DNA from: G051903925 sp051903925
Lineage (GTDB): Bacteria; Pseudomonadota; Alphaproteobacteria; Zavarziniales; Zavarziniaceae
Length of the DNA: 64,000 nt
Direction: 5' to 3'
NCBI RefSeq assembly: GCF_051903925.1
Contig: NZ_CP173678.1
Span: 3,968,001-4,032,000 of the forward strand
A program made the translations under genes and the position numbers. The notes under the pieces are model-generated. The model saw only the letters and a list, made by a program, of their open reading frames with translations, was not told where the DNA came from and made no database searches. Each line of letters starts with the position of its first letter. The stretch's first letter is position 1. Shown here one piece after another: positions 33,993 through 42,237 of this stretch.

Positions 33993-35288
33993 TCACTGCG
34001 GCCCGGCTGGCAGCACCCCGGCGTCGAAGTTGCTCTGGCCTTCGGGCAGGTTCAGCTCCGTCGTCACCGGCGCGGTGCGGGCGATCACCCGGCCACGCCG
34101 CATCACGTGCAGGCGCGCCGGCTTGATGCGGATTGCCTCGATCACGTTGGCCGCCTGGAGCACGACCAGGTCTGCATGCGCGCCGACCGCCAGGCCGTAA
34201 TCCCCCAGGCCCATCACCGCGGCGGCCTGGGTCGTGACGCCGGCAAAGCACTGCTTCAGGCCGGCCTCGCCCGTCATGTGGCCGGCATGGGCGCCCATGG
34301 AGGCGACCTCCAGCATGTCGGCATTGCCCAGCGGGTACCACGGGTCCATCACCGAATCATGCCCCAGCGCCACCTTCAGGCCGGCGGCGTTCAGCTCATC
34401 CACCCGCATCATGCCGCGCCGCTTGGGATAGGTGTCATAGCGGCCCTGCAGGTGCATGTTGGCCAGCGGGTTGGCGATGCAGCACAGGTCCGCCTCGACC
34501 AGCAGGCCCAGGAGCTTGGAGAAATACTGGTTGTCGAACGAGTGCATGGAGCACAGGTGCGAGCCGGACACCCGCCCCTGCAACCCATGGCGCACCGTCT
34601 CCGCCGCCAGGCGCTCGACGAAACGCGACGCCGGATCGTCCGTCTCGTCGCAATGCAGGTCGACCAGCAGGCCCCGGTCCGCCGCGATGCGGCAGAGTTG
34701 GCGCACCGACTCCGCCCCGTCCGCCTCGGTCCGCTCGAAATGGGGAATGCCGCCAACGACGTCGACGCCCAGGTCCAGCGCCCGCTCCAGGTTGGCGGCG
34801 TTGTTGGGATCGCGCAGGAAGCCGGCCTGCGGGAACGCCACCAGCTGAAGGTCCATGAAGGACGCGACCTCCCGGCGGACCTGCAGCAGCGCCTCCACCC
34901 CCACGAGGTTCCGGTCGGTCACGTCGACATGGCTGCGCACCGCCAGCAGCCCTTGCGCCGCCGCCAGCCGGCAGAAGGTCAGCGCCCGGCCGACGATCGC
35001 CTCCTGCGTCAGGTCGGGGCGCATGCCGGCCCAGATGCGGATCCCCTCGAACAGGGTGCCGCTCTGGTTGCGCTGGTCCGTGGCGGTCAGGGCCAGGGTC
35101 GCATCCATGTGGAAATGCGCGTCGACGAAGGGGGGCGTCACCAGCCGCCCGGTCGCGTCGATCTCGGCCGCCGCCGTCGCCGCCAGCGCCGGCTCCAGCG
35201 CTGCGATCCGCCCGTCCTTGATCCCGATGTCGATGCCGGTCCGCCCGTCGGGAAGATTGGCCCCGCGGATGATGGTGTCCAGGCTCAT
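33993..35288 (-). CDS. Cytosine-deaminase-like amidohydrolase
   Basis: 431 residues. Metal-dependent amidohydrolase with VDAHFHMDATLAL (HxH), LLVDLHCDETDDP, and GHDSVMDPWYPLG, the pattern of the CodA / isopropylammelide hydrolase subfamily. It would deaminate cytosine or a related ring. It overlaps the nucleoside-deaminase gene by an ATGA and so forms a two-gene operon with it. The C-terminus ends shortly after the PVTTELNLPEGQSNFD block. Confidence 0.85.
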   Translation of the reverse strand: MSLDTIIRGANLPDGRTGIDIGIKDGRIAALEPALAATAAAEIDATGRLVTPPFVDAHFHMDATLALTATDQRNQSGTLFEGIRIWAGMRPDLTQEAIVGRALTFCRLAAAQGLLAVRSHVDVTDRNLVGVEALLQVRREVASFMDLQLVAFPQAGFLRDPNNAANLERALDLGVDVVGGIPHFERTEADGAESVRQLCRIAADRGLLVDLHCDETDDPASRFVERLAAETVRHGLQGRVSGSHLCSMHSFDNQYFSKLLGLLVEADLCCIANPLANMHLQGRYDTYPKRRGMMRVDELNAAGLKVALGHDSVMDPWYPLGNADMLEVASMGAHAGHMTGEAGLKQCFAGVTTQAAAVMGLGDYGLAVGAHADLVVLQAANVIEAIRIKPARLHVMRRGRVIARTAPVTTELNLPEGQSNFDAGVLPAGPQ

Positions 35289-35752
35289 GGCTGGAACCCC
35301 GGCATCTTCGCCCAGTCGTCCAGCACGGCGCGCGCCTCCTCCGCCAGCAGGCGCTCGGACGGCAGGGTGCGCTCCGCGATCGCGGTGCGCACCAGGGTCT
35401 TCAGCGTCTCGACGTCATAGCCGATGTCCTCGGCATCCTTGAGCGTGTTGGCGTAGTAGAGCTTGTCGATGCGGGCCCAATGGATCGCCGCCACGCACAT
35501 CGCGCACGGCTCGCACGAGGTGTAGAGCTCGCACCCCGACAGGTCCCAGGTGCCGAGCTTCTGCCCGGCATCGCGGATCGCCACCACCTCGCCATGCGCG
35601 GTCGCGTCGTGGGTGGAGGTGACGGTGTTGCCGCCCTCGCCCACGATCACGCCGTCCTTCACCACCACGGCGCCGAACGCACTGCCCAGGCCCTGCTCCA
35701 CCTGGTGCCGGCTGATCGCGATCGCCCGCCGCATGAAGTCCTGCTTGTCCAC
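35285..35752 (-). CDS. Nucleoside/guanine deaminase-like zinc enzyme
   Basis: 155 residues of the cytidine-deaminase-like fold. Zinc site: HGEVVAIRDA (His and catalytic Glu) and SCEPCAMCVAAIHWARIDK (two Cys). Tail and spacing look like guanine deaminase / tRNA-adenosine-deaminase-like proteins that act on free bases. I choose GTG 35752, which has AGGAGG six bases upstream; ATG 35782 is the alternative. The stop overlaps the next gene. Together the pair suggests base deamination feeding purine and pyrimidine breakdown. Confidence 0.85.
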   Translation of the reverse strand: MDKQDFMRRAIAISRHQVEQGLGSAFGAVVVKDGVIVGEGGNTVTSTHDATAHGEVVAIRDAGQKLGTWDLSGCELYTSCEPCAMCVAAIHWARIDKLYYANTLKDAEDIGYDVETLKTLVRTAIAERTLPSERLLAEEARAVLDDWAKMPGFQP

Positions 35753-35978
35753 CCTGATCCTCCTCAAGCCTATCGCATCCATTCAGCATGGCCCGTGCCA
35801 CAACGGCGGCTGCATCCGGATCGCCGAACCTGACCCGATCAGGCCGCCGACGCTGCCCAGCGCGGCACCAGTCTGCCCATTCCATAGCCAGTTTGCGGCT
35901 CTGCCCAATGTTCGGGCACATGCAACGCGGCGGCACGTCTCTTGCCTCCCATGCACCAGAGGCGAGGAGACGATTGCG

Positions 35979-36497
35979 ATGACGAGCATGTGCGCGGTGA
36001 CCGGCCTGTTCCATGTCCTGGTCAAGACGAACGACATCGACCAGACCCTGGCCTTCTATTGCGGCCTGCTGGGGCTCAGGAAGGCCAAGCGCCCGCCCTT
36101 CGGCTTCCCCGGCGCCTGGCTTGCCTGTTCGACGCCGCAGGGCGACATCATCATCCATGTCTGGTGCGGCGGCCCCGCCATGGGGCCGGGCGGCCGCTCG
36201 CCCTATGGCACGGCGACCATCGACCACCTGTCCCTCACCGCCATCGGGCACGAGGGTTTCCGCGCCCGCTTCCAGGCGGCGGGCCTGCCCTGGCGGGAGT
36301 TCCTGATCCCCGAGACGACGCTCTACCAGATGTTCGTCTACGACCCCAGCGGGGTGCAGATCGAACTGACCTTCGACATGGATGGCGAGCCGCCGCTGCC
36401 CGGCCCCATCCCGCCGGAGCGGCTCTATGCGCCCGAGGTGAAGTGGTTCGACCTCGACACCTATCCCCGCCTACCCCCGGTCCCGGCCACCGCCTGA
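35979..36497 (+). CDS. VOC (glyoxalase/dioxygenase superfamily) protein
   Basis: 172 residues with the paired beta-alpha-beta-beta-beta modules of the VOC fold: LFHVLVKTNDIDQTLAFYCGLLGL near the start, IDHLSLTAIGHEGFRARF mid-protein, and YDPSGVQIELTFD with the usual Glu ligand. Probable metal ligands are His (FHVLV), His (DHLSL) and Glu (QIELT). Substrate unknown. ATG 35979 follows GAGGAGA. Located upstream of the polyamine-type ABC operon, possibly in it. Confidence 0.8.
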   Translation: MTSMCAVTGLFHVLVKTNDIDQTLAFYCGLLGLRKAKRPPFGFPGAWLACSTPQGDIIIHVWCGGPAMGPGGRSPYGTATIDHLSLTAIGHEGFRARFQAAGLPWREFLIPETTLYQMFVYDPSGVQIELTFDMDGEPPLPGPIPPERLYAPEVKWFDLDTYPRLPPVPATA

Positions 36498-36576
36498 CCC
36501 GCAGGTCCGGGGTCTGGCACGCCGCTTGCTTTTTCCGGGGCAGGCGCGTCGGGGACGCGCAGCAGGGGAGAGCACG

Positions 36577-37800
36577 ATGGCGAGCACGCCTGAAGACACT
36601 GCCAAGGCATCGACCGTTGCAGCCACGGCCGAGGCCGCGACGACCACGCCCGGCGCTGCGGAGAAGGTCGCAACGACGCCGGTCACGCGCCGCTCGTTCC
36701 TGGCCGGCGCTGCCGCTGCCGTGGGCGTCGTCGGCTGGTCGAACCTGACCATCATCAACAAGGCCAAGGCCGCGACCACGCTGCGCGTCCTGGCCTGGCC
36801 CGGCTATGACGAGAAGCCGGTGGTGGGCGAGTTCGAGGAGAAGTTCGGCGTCAAGGTGGAGTTCAAGAACTACATCGGCGGCGAGCAGATGCTCCAGTAC
36901 TTCGCCCAGTCGCCCAAGGGGACTTTCGACGCCATCATCTCGGACGCCGAATACGTCCAGAAGTTCACGGCCCAGGGCGCGCTCGACGTGCTGAACCCCG
37001 CCGACTTCCCGGCGCTCAAGGACTATCACCCCAAGTACCAGGATTTCGCGCCCCTGCGCGCCGAAGGGGGCAAGACCTACGGCATCGGCACGCGCTTCAG
37101 CTTCTATGGCGTCTCCTACAACACCAAGTTCGTGTCGGAGGAGGAGGTCGACAGCTGGTCCAAGCTGCTGGACCCCAAGTTCAAGAACCGCCTCAGCATG
37201 TTCGACTGGTACCTGCCGAACATGAGCAATGCGAGCCTGGCCGTCTTCCCCAACAGCCAGACGCCGTGGGACATCTCGAACGAGCAGCTGGCCCAGGTGA
37301 AGGACTGGCTGATGAAGCTGCGGCCGCAGATCCAGTCCTTTGCCGAACAGAACCAGGGCCTGGTCTCCGCTCTCGTGAACGAGGACGCGATCGCCACCCC
37401 CTATGGCGACATGGACATCGAGATGACGGTGGCCGGCTACGACAACTTCGCCTGCACCGTGCCCAAGGAAGGCTCGATCCGCTGGACCGAGGCGGCGTGC
37501 CTGGCCAAGGACAGCATGAACAAGGATCTGGCGCTCGAATGGATCAAGTACATGTCCGACGCCAAGATCCAGGCGAGCCTGGTCTACACCAAGGGCTTCA
37601 AGGCCCGCGCGCCGAACATGAAGGTCGTCGACTTCTGGGATGACGAACAGAAGACCATCATGAAGTACATCCCCGACCCCAAGAACCCGGGGAAGATGCT
37701 GGTCGAAAGCCTGATCGACCTGACGGCCCCGCGCGGCCTGCCCAAGCAGCAGCCCGAAGCCGACTGGCAGGCCATCTACAACGCCTTCAAGTCCGCCTGA
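36577..37800 (+). CDS. Polyamine-type ABC transporter, periplasmic binding protein (Tat signal)
   Basis: 407 residues. An Ala/Thr-rich N-terminus leads to a twin-arginine motif TRRSFLAGAAAAVG and a hydrophobic stretch to about residue 60, so export is probably by Tat. The mature part, starting TTLRVLAWPGYDEKPVVGEFEEKFG, is PotD/spermidine-putrescine-binding-like (bacterial extracellular solute-binding family 1 type). It is followed by ATPase and two permeases, completing an importer. Specificity cannot be read from sequence; it might take a nitrogen compound fitting the neighbouring catabolic genes. Confidence 0.85.
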   Translation: MASTPEDTAKASTVAATAEAATTTPGAAEKVATTPVTRRSFLAGAAAAVGVVGWSNLTIINKAKAATTLRVLAWPGYDEKPVVGEFEEKFGVKVEFKNYIGGEQMLQYFAQSPKGTFDAIISDAEYVQKFTAQGALDVLNPADFPALKDYHPKYQDFAPLRAEGGKTYGIGTRFSFYGVSYNTKFVSEEEVDSWSKLLDPKFKNRLSMFDWYLPNMSNASLAVFPNSQTPWDISNEQLAQVKDWLMKLRPQIQSFAEQNQGLVSALVNEDAIATPYGDMDIEMTVAGYDNFACTVPKEGSIRWTEAACLAKDSMNKDLALEWIKYMSDAKIQASLVYTKGFKARAPNMKVVDFWDDEQKTIMKYIPDPKNPGKMLVESLIDLTAPRGLPKQQPEADWQAIYNAFKSA

Positions 37801-37821
37801 GCGCGGCCAGGTCCTGATAGC

Positions 37822-37925
37822 CACCTCATCCTGAGGAGGCCGCAGGCCGTCTCGAAGGATGGGCCGCCAGCGCTGGTGGCCCATCCTTCGAGGCTCCGCT
37901 TCGCTCCGCACCTCAGGATGAGGTG
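37822..37925. repeat. Dispersed palindromic repeat, family B, copy 2
   Basis: Inverted repeat with outer arms CACCTCATCCTGAGG and CCTCAGGATGAGGTG and inner arms CGTCTCGAAGGATGGGCC / GGCCCATCCTTCGAGG. Shares CCTTCGAG and CTCAGGATGA with copy 1. It sits between the binding-protein gene and its ATPase, where a stable hairpin would raise binding-protein mRNA over the rest. Confidence 0.8.
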
Positions 37926-37948
37926 TGCGAGCTGCAAATGAGGTTGCC

Positions 37949-39061
37949 TTGAGTGCAGTCCAACGCCCACTCCCCCTCTCGCCCGATCTCGACATGCGGG
38001 CGATCTGGAAGCGCTTCGGCGACTATGTCGCGCTGAAGGGCGTCGACCTGCGTGTCGAGCGGGGCGAGTTCATCGCCATCATGGGCCCCAGCGGCTGTGG
38101 CAAGACCACGCTGCTGCGCATCATTGCGGGGCTTGAGACGATCGACAGCGGCGTGGTCCGCATGCGCGACGTGCCCGTGGACGACGTGCCGGTGCACAAG
38201 CGGACGACCCGGCTGGTCTGGCAGAACTACGCCCTGTTCCCCCACCTGTCGGTGCGCAACAACATCGCCTTCGGCCTGACTCTGAAGCGCCACGACCGGA
38301 CGGAGGTCGCCCGCAAGGTCGAGGCGGCCGCCGCCATGGTCCAGATCGAGCCGTTCCTGGACCGCAAGCCGGCCCAGCTCTCGGGCGGGCAGAAGCAGCG
38401 CGTGGCGATTGCCCGCGCCCTGGTCTGCGAGCCCGACATCCTGCTGCTGGACGAGCCGCTGTCGGCGCTGGACGCGCACCTGCGCATCAAGGTCCAGGCC
38501 GAGCTGAAGCGCCTGCAGCAGCGCCTGGGCATCTCGTTCATCTACGTCACCCACAACCAGAGCGAGGCCTTCTCCATGGCCGACCGGGTCGTGGTGATGA
38601 ACCAGGGCAGGATCGAGCAGATCGGCACCCCCCAGGACATCTTCGTGAAGCCACAGACCCGCTTCGTGGCCGAGTTCGTGGGCGCCAACAACATCTTCGA
38701 CGGCAACGTCACATCGACCATGAACGGCATCGTCCGCGTGGCGACCGGCGCCGGCACGATCGAGGTGATCTCAACCGACATGCTGGCCCCCGGCCAGCCG
38801 GTCGCCCTGGTCGTCCAGGCGGCCAAGATGCGCCGCACGCCCACGGACGAGCCGTTCGAGAACCGCATCGACGTCGTCCTGACCGCGACCGAGTTCATCG
38901 GCTCCCAGGTCATGTACTACCTGGCGACGGCCGACGGGTCCGAGATCCGCATGATCGCGCAGGAACCGTTCGGCGCCTCCGCCGTCCGCGCGGGCGAGAC
39001 GATCCCCCTCTACTGGTCGCCCGAAGACGTCGTCATCCTCCCCGCCGAGGTGTCAGCGTGA
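37949..39061 (+). CDS. Polyamine-type ABC transporter, ATP-binding protein
   Basis: 370 residues from TTG 37949. Walker A GPSGCGKTT, signature LSGGQKQR, Walker B ILLLDEP and the H-loop YVTHNQSEAF are all present, with a C-terminal TOBE domain (PGQPVALVVQAAKMR). PotA-like. The start is uncertain: GTG 37925 is in frame but lies in the palindromic repeat; TTG 37949 has GAGG upstream. It belongs with the binding protein upstream and the two permeases downstream. Confidence 0.87.
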   Translation: MSAVQRPLPLSPDLDMRAIWKRFGDYVALKGVDLRVERGEFIAIMGPSGCGKTTLLRIIAGLETIDSGVVRMRDVPVDDVPVHKRTTRLVWQNYALFPHLSVRNNIAFGLTLKRHDRTEVARKVEAAAAMVQIEPFLDRKPAQLSGGQKQRVAIARALVCEPDILLLDEPLSALDAHLRIKVQAELKRLQQRLGISFIYVTHNQSEAFSMADRVVVMNQGRIEQIGTPQDIFVKPQTRFVAEFVGANNIFDGNVTSTMNGIVRVATGAGTIEVISTDMLAPGQPVALVVQAAKMRRTPTDEPFENRIDVVLTATEFIGSQVMYYLATADGSEIRMIAQEPFGASAVRAGETIPLYWSPEDVVILPAEVSA

Positions 39062-39078
39062 GGGCGCTCACACAATCC

Positions 39079-39196
39079 CCCTCCCCCCTCGCGGGGGAGG
39101 GAGGGGTGGGGGGGCGTCGACGCACGCGCAAGTCCAGAAGCCTGGCACACGCGGCACCGACCCCCCATCCCAACCTTCCCCCGCGAGGGGGGAAGG
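39079..39196. repeat. Inverted pair of family A palindromic repeats
   Basis: Two hairpins, CCCTCCCCC/GGGGGAGGG at 39079-39101 and CCTTCCCCC/GGGGGAAGG at 39174-39196, with G-rich and C-rich flanks (39102-39114 and 39161-39173) facing each other across about 45 bases. Same layout as the pair at 61121-61251. Lies between the ATPase and the first permease gene. Confidence 0.7.
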
Positions 39197-39214
39197 GGTT
39201 CCGGATGCGCTCGC

Positions 39215-40144
39215 ATGACTGACGTCGCGATGCCCGTGGCAGCGCCACGCCGAAAGAATCCCATCAACGCGCTCAAGGCATTCGTGCTGGGCCTGCCGAC
39301 CGCCTATTTCGTGGCCTTCTTCGTCGGCCCCCTGGCCTTCCTGGTCATGCTGGGCTTCTGGGGGATCGAGAACTATCAGGTCGTCGCCACCTGGTCGGTC
39401 GCGAACTATGTCGACATCGCGGCCAACATGGTCGACCAGTCCAATTACGGCCTGGCGATCCTGCAGTCGCTCTATGTCTCGACCACGACGGCGCTGTGGG
39501 CGGTGCTGCTGTGCTACCCGTTCGCGCTGGCGATCGTCTTCGCCGTGCCGCAGCGCTGGCAGCGCCTGGTCCTGCTGCTGGCGGTGGCGCCGTTCTGGAC
39601 CAGCTACATCCTGCGCCTCTATGCCTGGCAGATCCTGCTGGCCAAGCGCGGCATCATCAATGCGGGCTTCGACTTCATCGGCCTGCCGGGGGTCGAGCAG
39701 GCCTGGATCTATACCCAGGTGGCCACCCGCATCGGCCTGATCCACTACCTGGCGCCGATCCTGATCGTCGTCCTCTATGTCACGATCAACAATATCGACC
39801 GCACCCTGATCGAGGCCGCGCGCGAGCTGGGTGCCACGCGCTTGCAGGCCTTTCGCCGCGTGATCCTGCCGCTCAGCCGGACGGGCATCATCCTTTCGGC
39901 CTCGTTCGCGACGATCATCAGCTTCGGCGACGTCCTCTCGGGCTCGCTGCTCGGCGGCGGCGCCGGGCCGTCGGCGCTGGGCTCGCTGCCGCTCTATTCG
40001 AACCTCGTCATCCGCGAATATGCCAGTTCGACCAACCTGCCGCGCACGGCGGCGATGGCGATGATCCTGGTCCTCATCATGGTGTCGTTCCTGGTCGCCA
40101 GCTTCTGGGCGACGGAACGCTCCGCCAGGCGGGATGCCGCCTGA
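39215..40144 (+). CDS. Polyamine-type ABC transporter, permease 1 (PotB-like)
   Basis: 309 residues, about six membrane helices. The EAA loop is IEAARELGATRLQAFRRVILPLS, the contact site for the ATPase. An N-terminal basic segment precedes the first helix. ATG 39215 comes straight after the family A repeat pair. The stop overlaps permease 2 in TGATG, so the pair is translated together. Confidence 0.88.
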   Translation: MTDVAMPVAAPRRKNPINALKAFVLGLPTAYFVAFFVGPLAFLVMLGFWGIENYQVVATWSVANYVDIAANMVDQSNYGLAILQSLYVSTTTALWAVLLCYPFALAIVFAVPQRWQRLVLLLAVAPFWTSYILRLYAWQILLAKRGIINAGFDFIGLPGVEQAWIYTQVATRIGLIHYLAPILIVVLYVTINNIDRTLIEAARELGATRLQAFRRVILPLSRTGIILSASFATIISFGDVLSGSLLGGGAGPSALGSLPLYSNLVIREYASSTNLPRTAAMAMILVLIMVSFLVASFWATERSARRDAA

Positions 40145-40941
40145 TGAAGGGCCTCACCCTGCTGGGCCGCGTCTACCTCGCCATCGGCTTCGTCTTCCTG
40201 ATGCTGCCGATCGCGACCCTCGTCATCTTCTCGTTCCAGAAGAACCAGTACGCCTCGATCCCCGGCCAGGGCTGGAGCTTTCGCTGGTACGAGAAGCTGT
40301 TCAACGACGGCACCCTGCTGGACGCCCTGACCAGCAGCCTGATCGTCTCGCCGCTGGCCGCGACGGGTGCCTCCATCCTGGGCTTCCTGGCGGCCTATGG
40401 CGTGCATCGCTGGCGCTTTCGCGGGCGCACGACGCTGATGCTGACGATCATGCTGCCCCTGATGATCCCGGGCCTGATCCTGGGCGTCGCATTCCTGGGG
40501 CTGCTCTCGCGCGTCGGCATGCAGGGCCAGCTGCTCAGCGTGCTGCTGGCGCATGTCGTCCTGGTCACGGCACCGGCCATGGCGATCATCCAGCTGCGCC
40601 TGTCGCAGATGCCGCCTGAGTTGGAACAGGCGGCCTGGGACCTGGGGGCGACCGAGTTCCAGACGATGATGCGGGTCGTCCTGCCCTTTGCCGCCAGCGG
40701 CATTGCCGGCGGCTGGCTGCTCGCCTTCACCTTTTCCTTCGACGAGTTCGTGATCGCCTGGTTCGTCTCCGGCTTCGACAAGACGCTGCCGGTTGCCGTC
40801 TACGAATACATCGTGGGCTCTGCCGACCCTTCGCTCAACGCCATGGCCAGCATCATCTTCGTGCTGTCCGGCATCGCCCTGATCGGGGTCGAGCTGGCAC
40901 TGATCCCGATGCTGATGCGCAAGCCCAAGGAGGCAGCGTGA
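40144..40941 (+). CDS. Polyamine-type ABC transporter, permease 2 (PotC-like)
   Basis: 265 residues, six membrane helices. EAA loop LEQAAWDLGATEFQTMMRVVLPF. FSFQKNQYASIPGQGWSFRWYEKLF is the periplasmic segment typical of PotC-type permeases. It starts inside the permease 1 stop and ends overlapping a VOC gene (GTGA), so that gene is part of the operon. Confidence 0.88.
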   Translation: MKGLTLLGRVYLAIGFVFLMLPIATLVIFSFQKNQYASIPGQGWSFRWYEKLFNDGTLLDALTSSLIVSPLAATGASILGFLAAYGVHRWRFRGRTTLMLTIMLPLMIPGLILGVAFLGLLSRVGMQGQLLSVLLAHVVLVTAPAMAIIQLRLSQMPPELEQAAWDLGATEFQTMMRVVLPFAASGIAGGWLLAFTFSFDEFVIAWFVSGFDKTLPVAVYEYIVGSADPSLNAMASIIFVLSGIALIGVELALIPMLMRKPKEAA

Positions 40942-41417
40942 CCGGCATCACGGGCCTGCACCATCACGCCTGGCGCTGCCGCGACGCGGCGGAAACGCGC
41001 GCCTTCTACGAGGGCCGGCTGGGCTTTCCCCTGGTCCACGCGGAACGCAGCGACGGGCCGCATGGCCCGGTGTTGCACATGTTCTTTGCCCTGCCGGATG
41101 GCACGTTCCTGGTCTTCATCGACCTGGGCGACGGCCAGCCGGTCCAGCCCTCCCCCAACACGCCGGCGGGGATCAACCACCTCAGCCTGGCGGTCGCCAG
41201 CCTGGAGCAAGTGGATGCCGTGAAGGCGTCGCTTGAGGTCGCGGGCATCGCCGTCACCGGCCCCGTCGACTACGTCATGAGCCGCTCGATCTACCTGACC
41301 GACCCCAACGGCCTGCTGGTGGAAGTCGCCGCGACCCGCGGCACCCCAACCGAGGTCGCGGCACGCCGCGACGCCGGCCTTGCCTGCTTCGACGCCTGGC
41401 TGGGGCGCTCGGGCTGA
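40938..41417 (+). CDS. VOC-family protein at the end of the transporter operon
   Basis: 159 residues. Begins ITGLHHHAWRCRDAAETRAFYEGRLGFPL and has INHLSLAVASLEQVDAVKASLE and YLTDPNGLLVEVAATRG, the two half-sites of a VOC fold. Probable metal ligands are an N-terminal His, the His of NHLSL and Glu of LVEVA. GTG start in a GTGA overlap with permease 2. It may process the imported compound. A family A hairpin follows 10 bases after its stop. Confidence 0.8.
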   Translation: MTGITGLHHHAWRCRDAAETRAFYEGRLGFPLVHAERSDGPHGPVLHMFFALPDGTFLVFIDLGDGQPVQPSPNTPAGINHLSLAVASLEQVDAVKASLEVAGIAVTGPVDYVMSRSIYLTDPNGLLVEVAATRGTPTEVAARRDAGLACFDAWLGRSG

Positions 41418-41427
41418 ACCACCAGCT

Positions 41428-41454
41428 CCCTCCCCCACCTTCGGCGGGGGAGGG
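41428..41454. repeat. Family A palindromic repeat (single)
   Basis: CCCTCCCCCACC / GGCGGGGGAGGG with one mismatch and a 3-base loop, between convergent genes (VOC and upp). Probably serves as a bidirectional terminator as well as being a dispersed repeat. Confidence 0.65.
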
Positions 41455-41466
41455 CTAATGATCGAC

Positions 41467-42117
41467 CTACTTCGTGCCGAACAGGCGGTCGCCGGCGTCG
41501 CCCAGGCCCGGCATGATATAGCCCTGCGCATTCAAACCCTGGTCGATGCCGGCGGTGAAGATCGGAACATCCGGGTGGGCTGCGCGCACCGTCGCCAACC
41601 CCTCGGGCGCCGCCAGCAGGCACAGGTAGCGGATGTCGGTGCAGCCCGCCTGCTTCACCCGGTCGATCGCCGCCACGGCCGAGTTGCCGGTCGCCAGCAT
41701 CGGATCCAGCACGATCGCCATGCGCTCGCCGATGTCGTTCGGCAGCTTCAGGAAGTACGGCACAGCCTGCAGCGTGTCATGGTCGCGATAGAGGCCGACA
41801 TGGCCGATGCGCGCCGCCGGCACCAGTTCCAGCATGCCGTCCAGCAGGCCGTTGCCGGCGCGCAGGACGCTGACCAGGCACAGCTTCTTGCCCGCCAGCA
41901 TGGGTGCGCGGCAGGTCGTCAGCGGCGTCTCGATCTCCACCTCCTCCAGCGGCGCATCGCGCAGGACCTCATAGGCGACGAGCATCGCGACCTCCCGCAC
42001 CAGGCGGCGGAACTCGCCGGTCACGGTGTCCTTGCGCCGGATCACGCTCAGCTTGTGCTGGACCAGCGGGTGATCGACCCAGACCACTCCTTCGGGCACA
42101 GGCGGCGGTGTCGGCAT
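41467..42117 (-). CDS. upp: Uracil phosphoribosyltransferase
   Basis: 216 residues. HPLVQHKLSVIRRKDTVTGEFRRLV, VLRAGNGLLDGMLELVP and the PRPP site VLDPMLATGNSAVAAIDRVK, with YIMPGLGDAGDRLFGTK at the end, identify UPRT. It salvages uracil to UMP. I choose ATG 42117; ATG 42141 is in frame and would add eight residues. In this setting it can consume uracil formed by the cytosine-deaminase-like enzyme. Confidence 0.94.
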   Translation of the reverse strand: MPTPPPVPEGVVWVDHPLVQHKLSVIRRKDTVTGEFRRLVREVAMLVAYEVLRDAPLEEVEIETPLTTCRAPMLAGKKLCLVSVLRAGNGLLDGMLELVPAARIGHVGLYRDHDTLQAVPYFLKLPNDIGERMAIVLDPMLATGNSAVAAIDRVKQAGCTDIRYLCLLAAPEGLATVRAAHPDVPIFTAGIDQGLNAQGYIMPGLGDAGDRLFGTK

Positions 42118-42237
42118 CGGATCGGCCTCGCGGTCGGGCATCGGGGATTGCCAGCATGCCCTGCGCCGCCACCCCGGCGCCAGGGTCGGGGCTGCGGCGG
42201 CTTGACCGGCTGGCGCGCGGCGCGCCAGCCTGACTCC

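Noticed and set aside
35550..35978. Upstream extension of the VOC gene frame
   Set aside because: It runs antisense to the deaminase gene and lacks the VOC fold; the ribosome site GAGGAGA supports the start at 35979.
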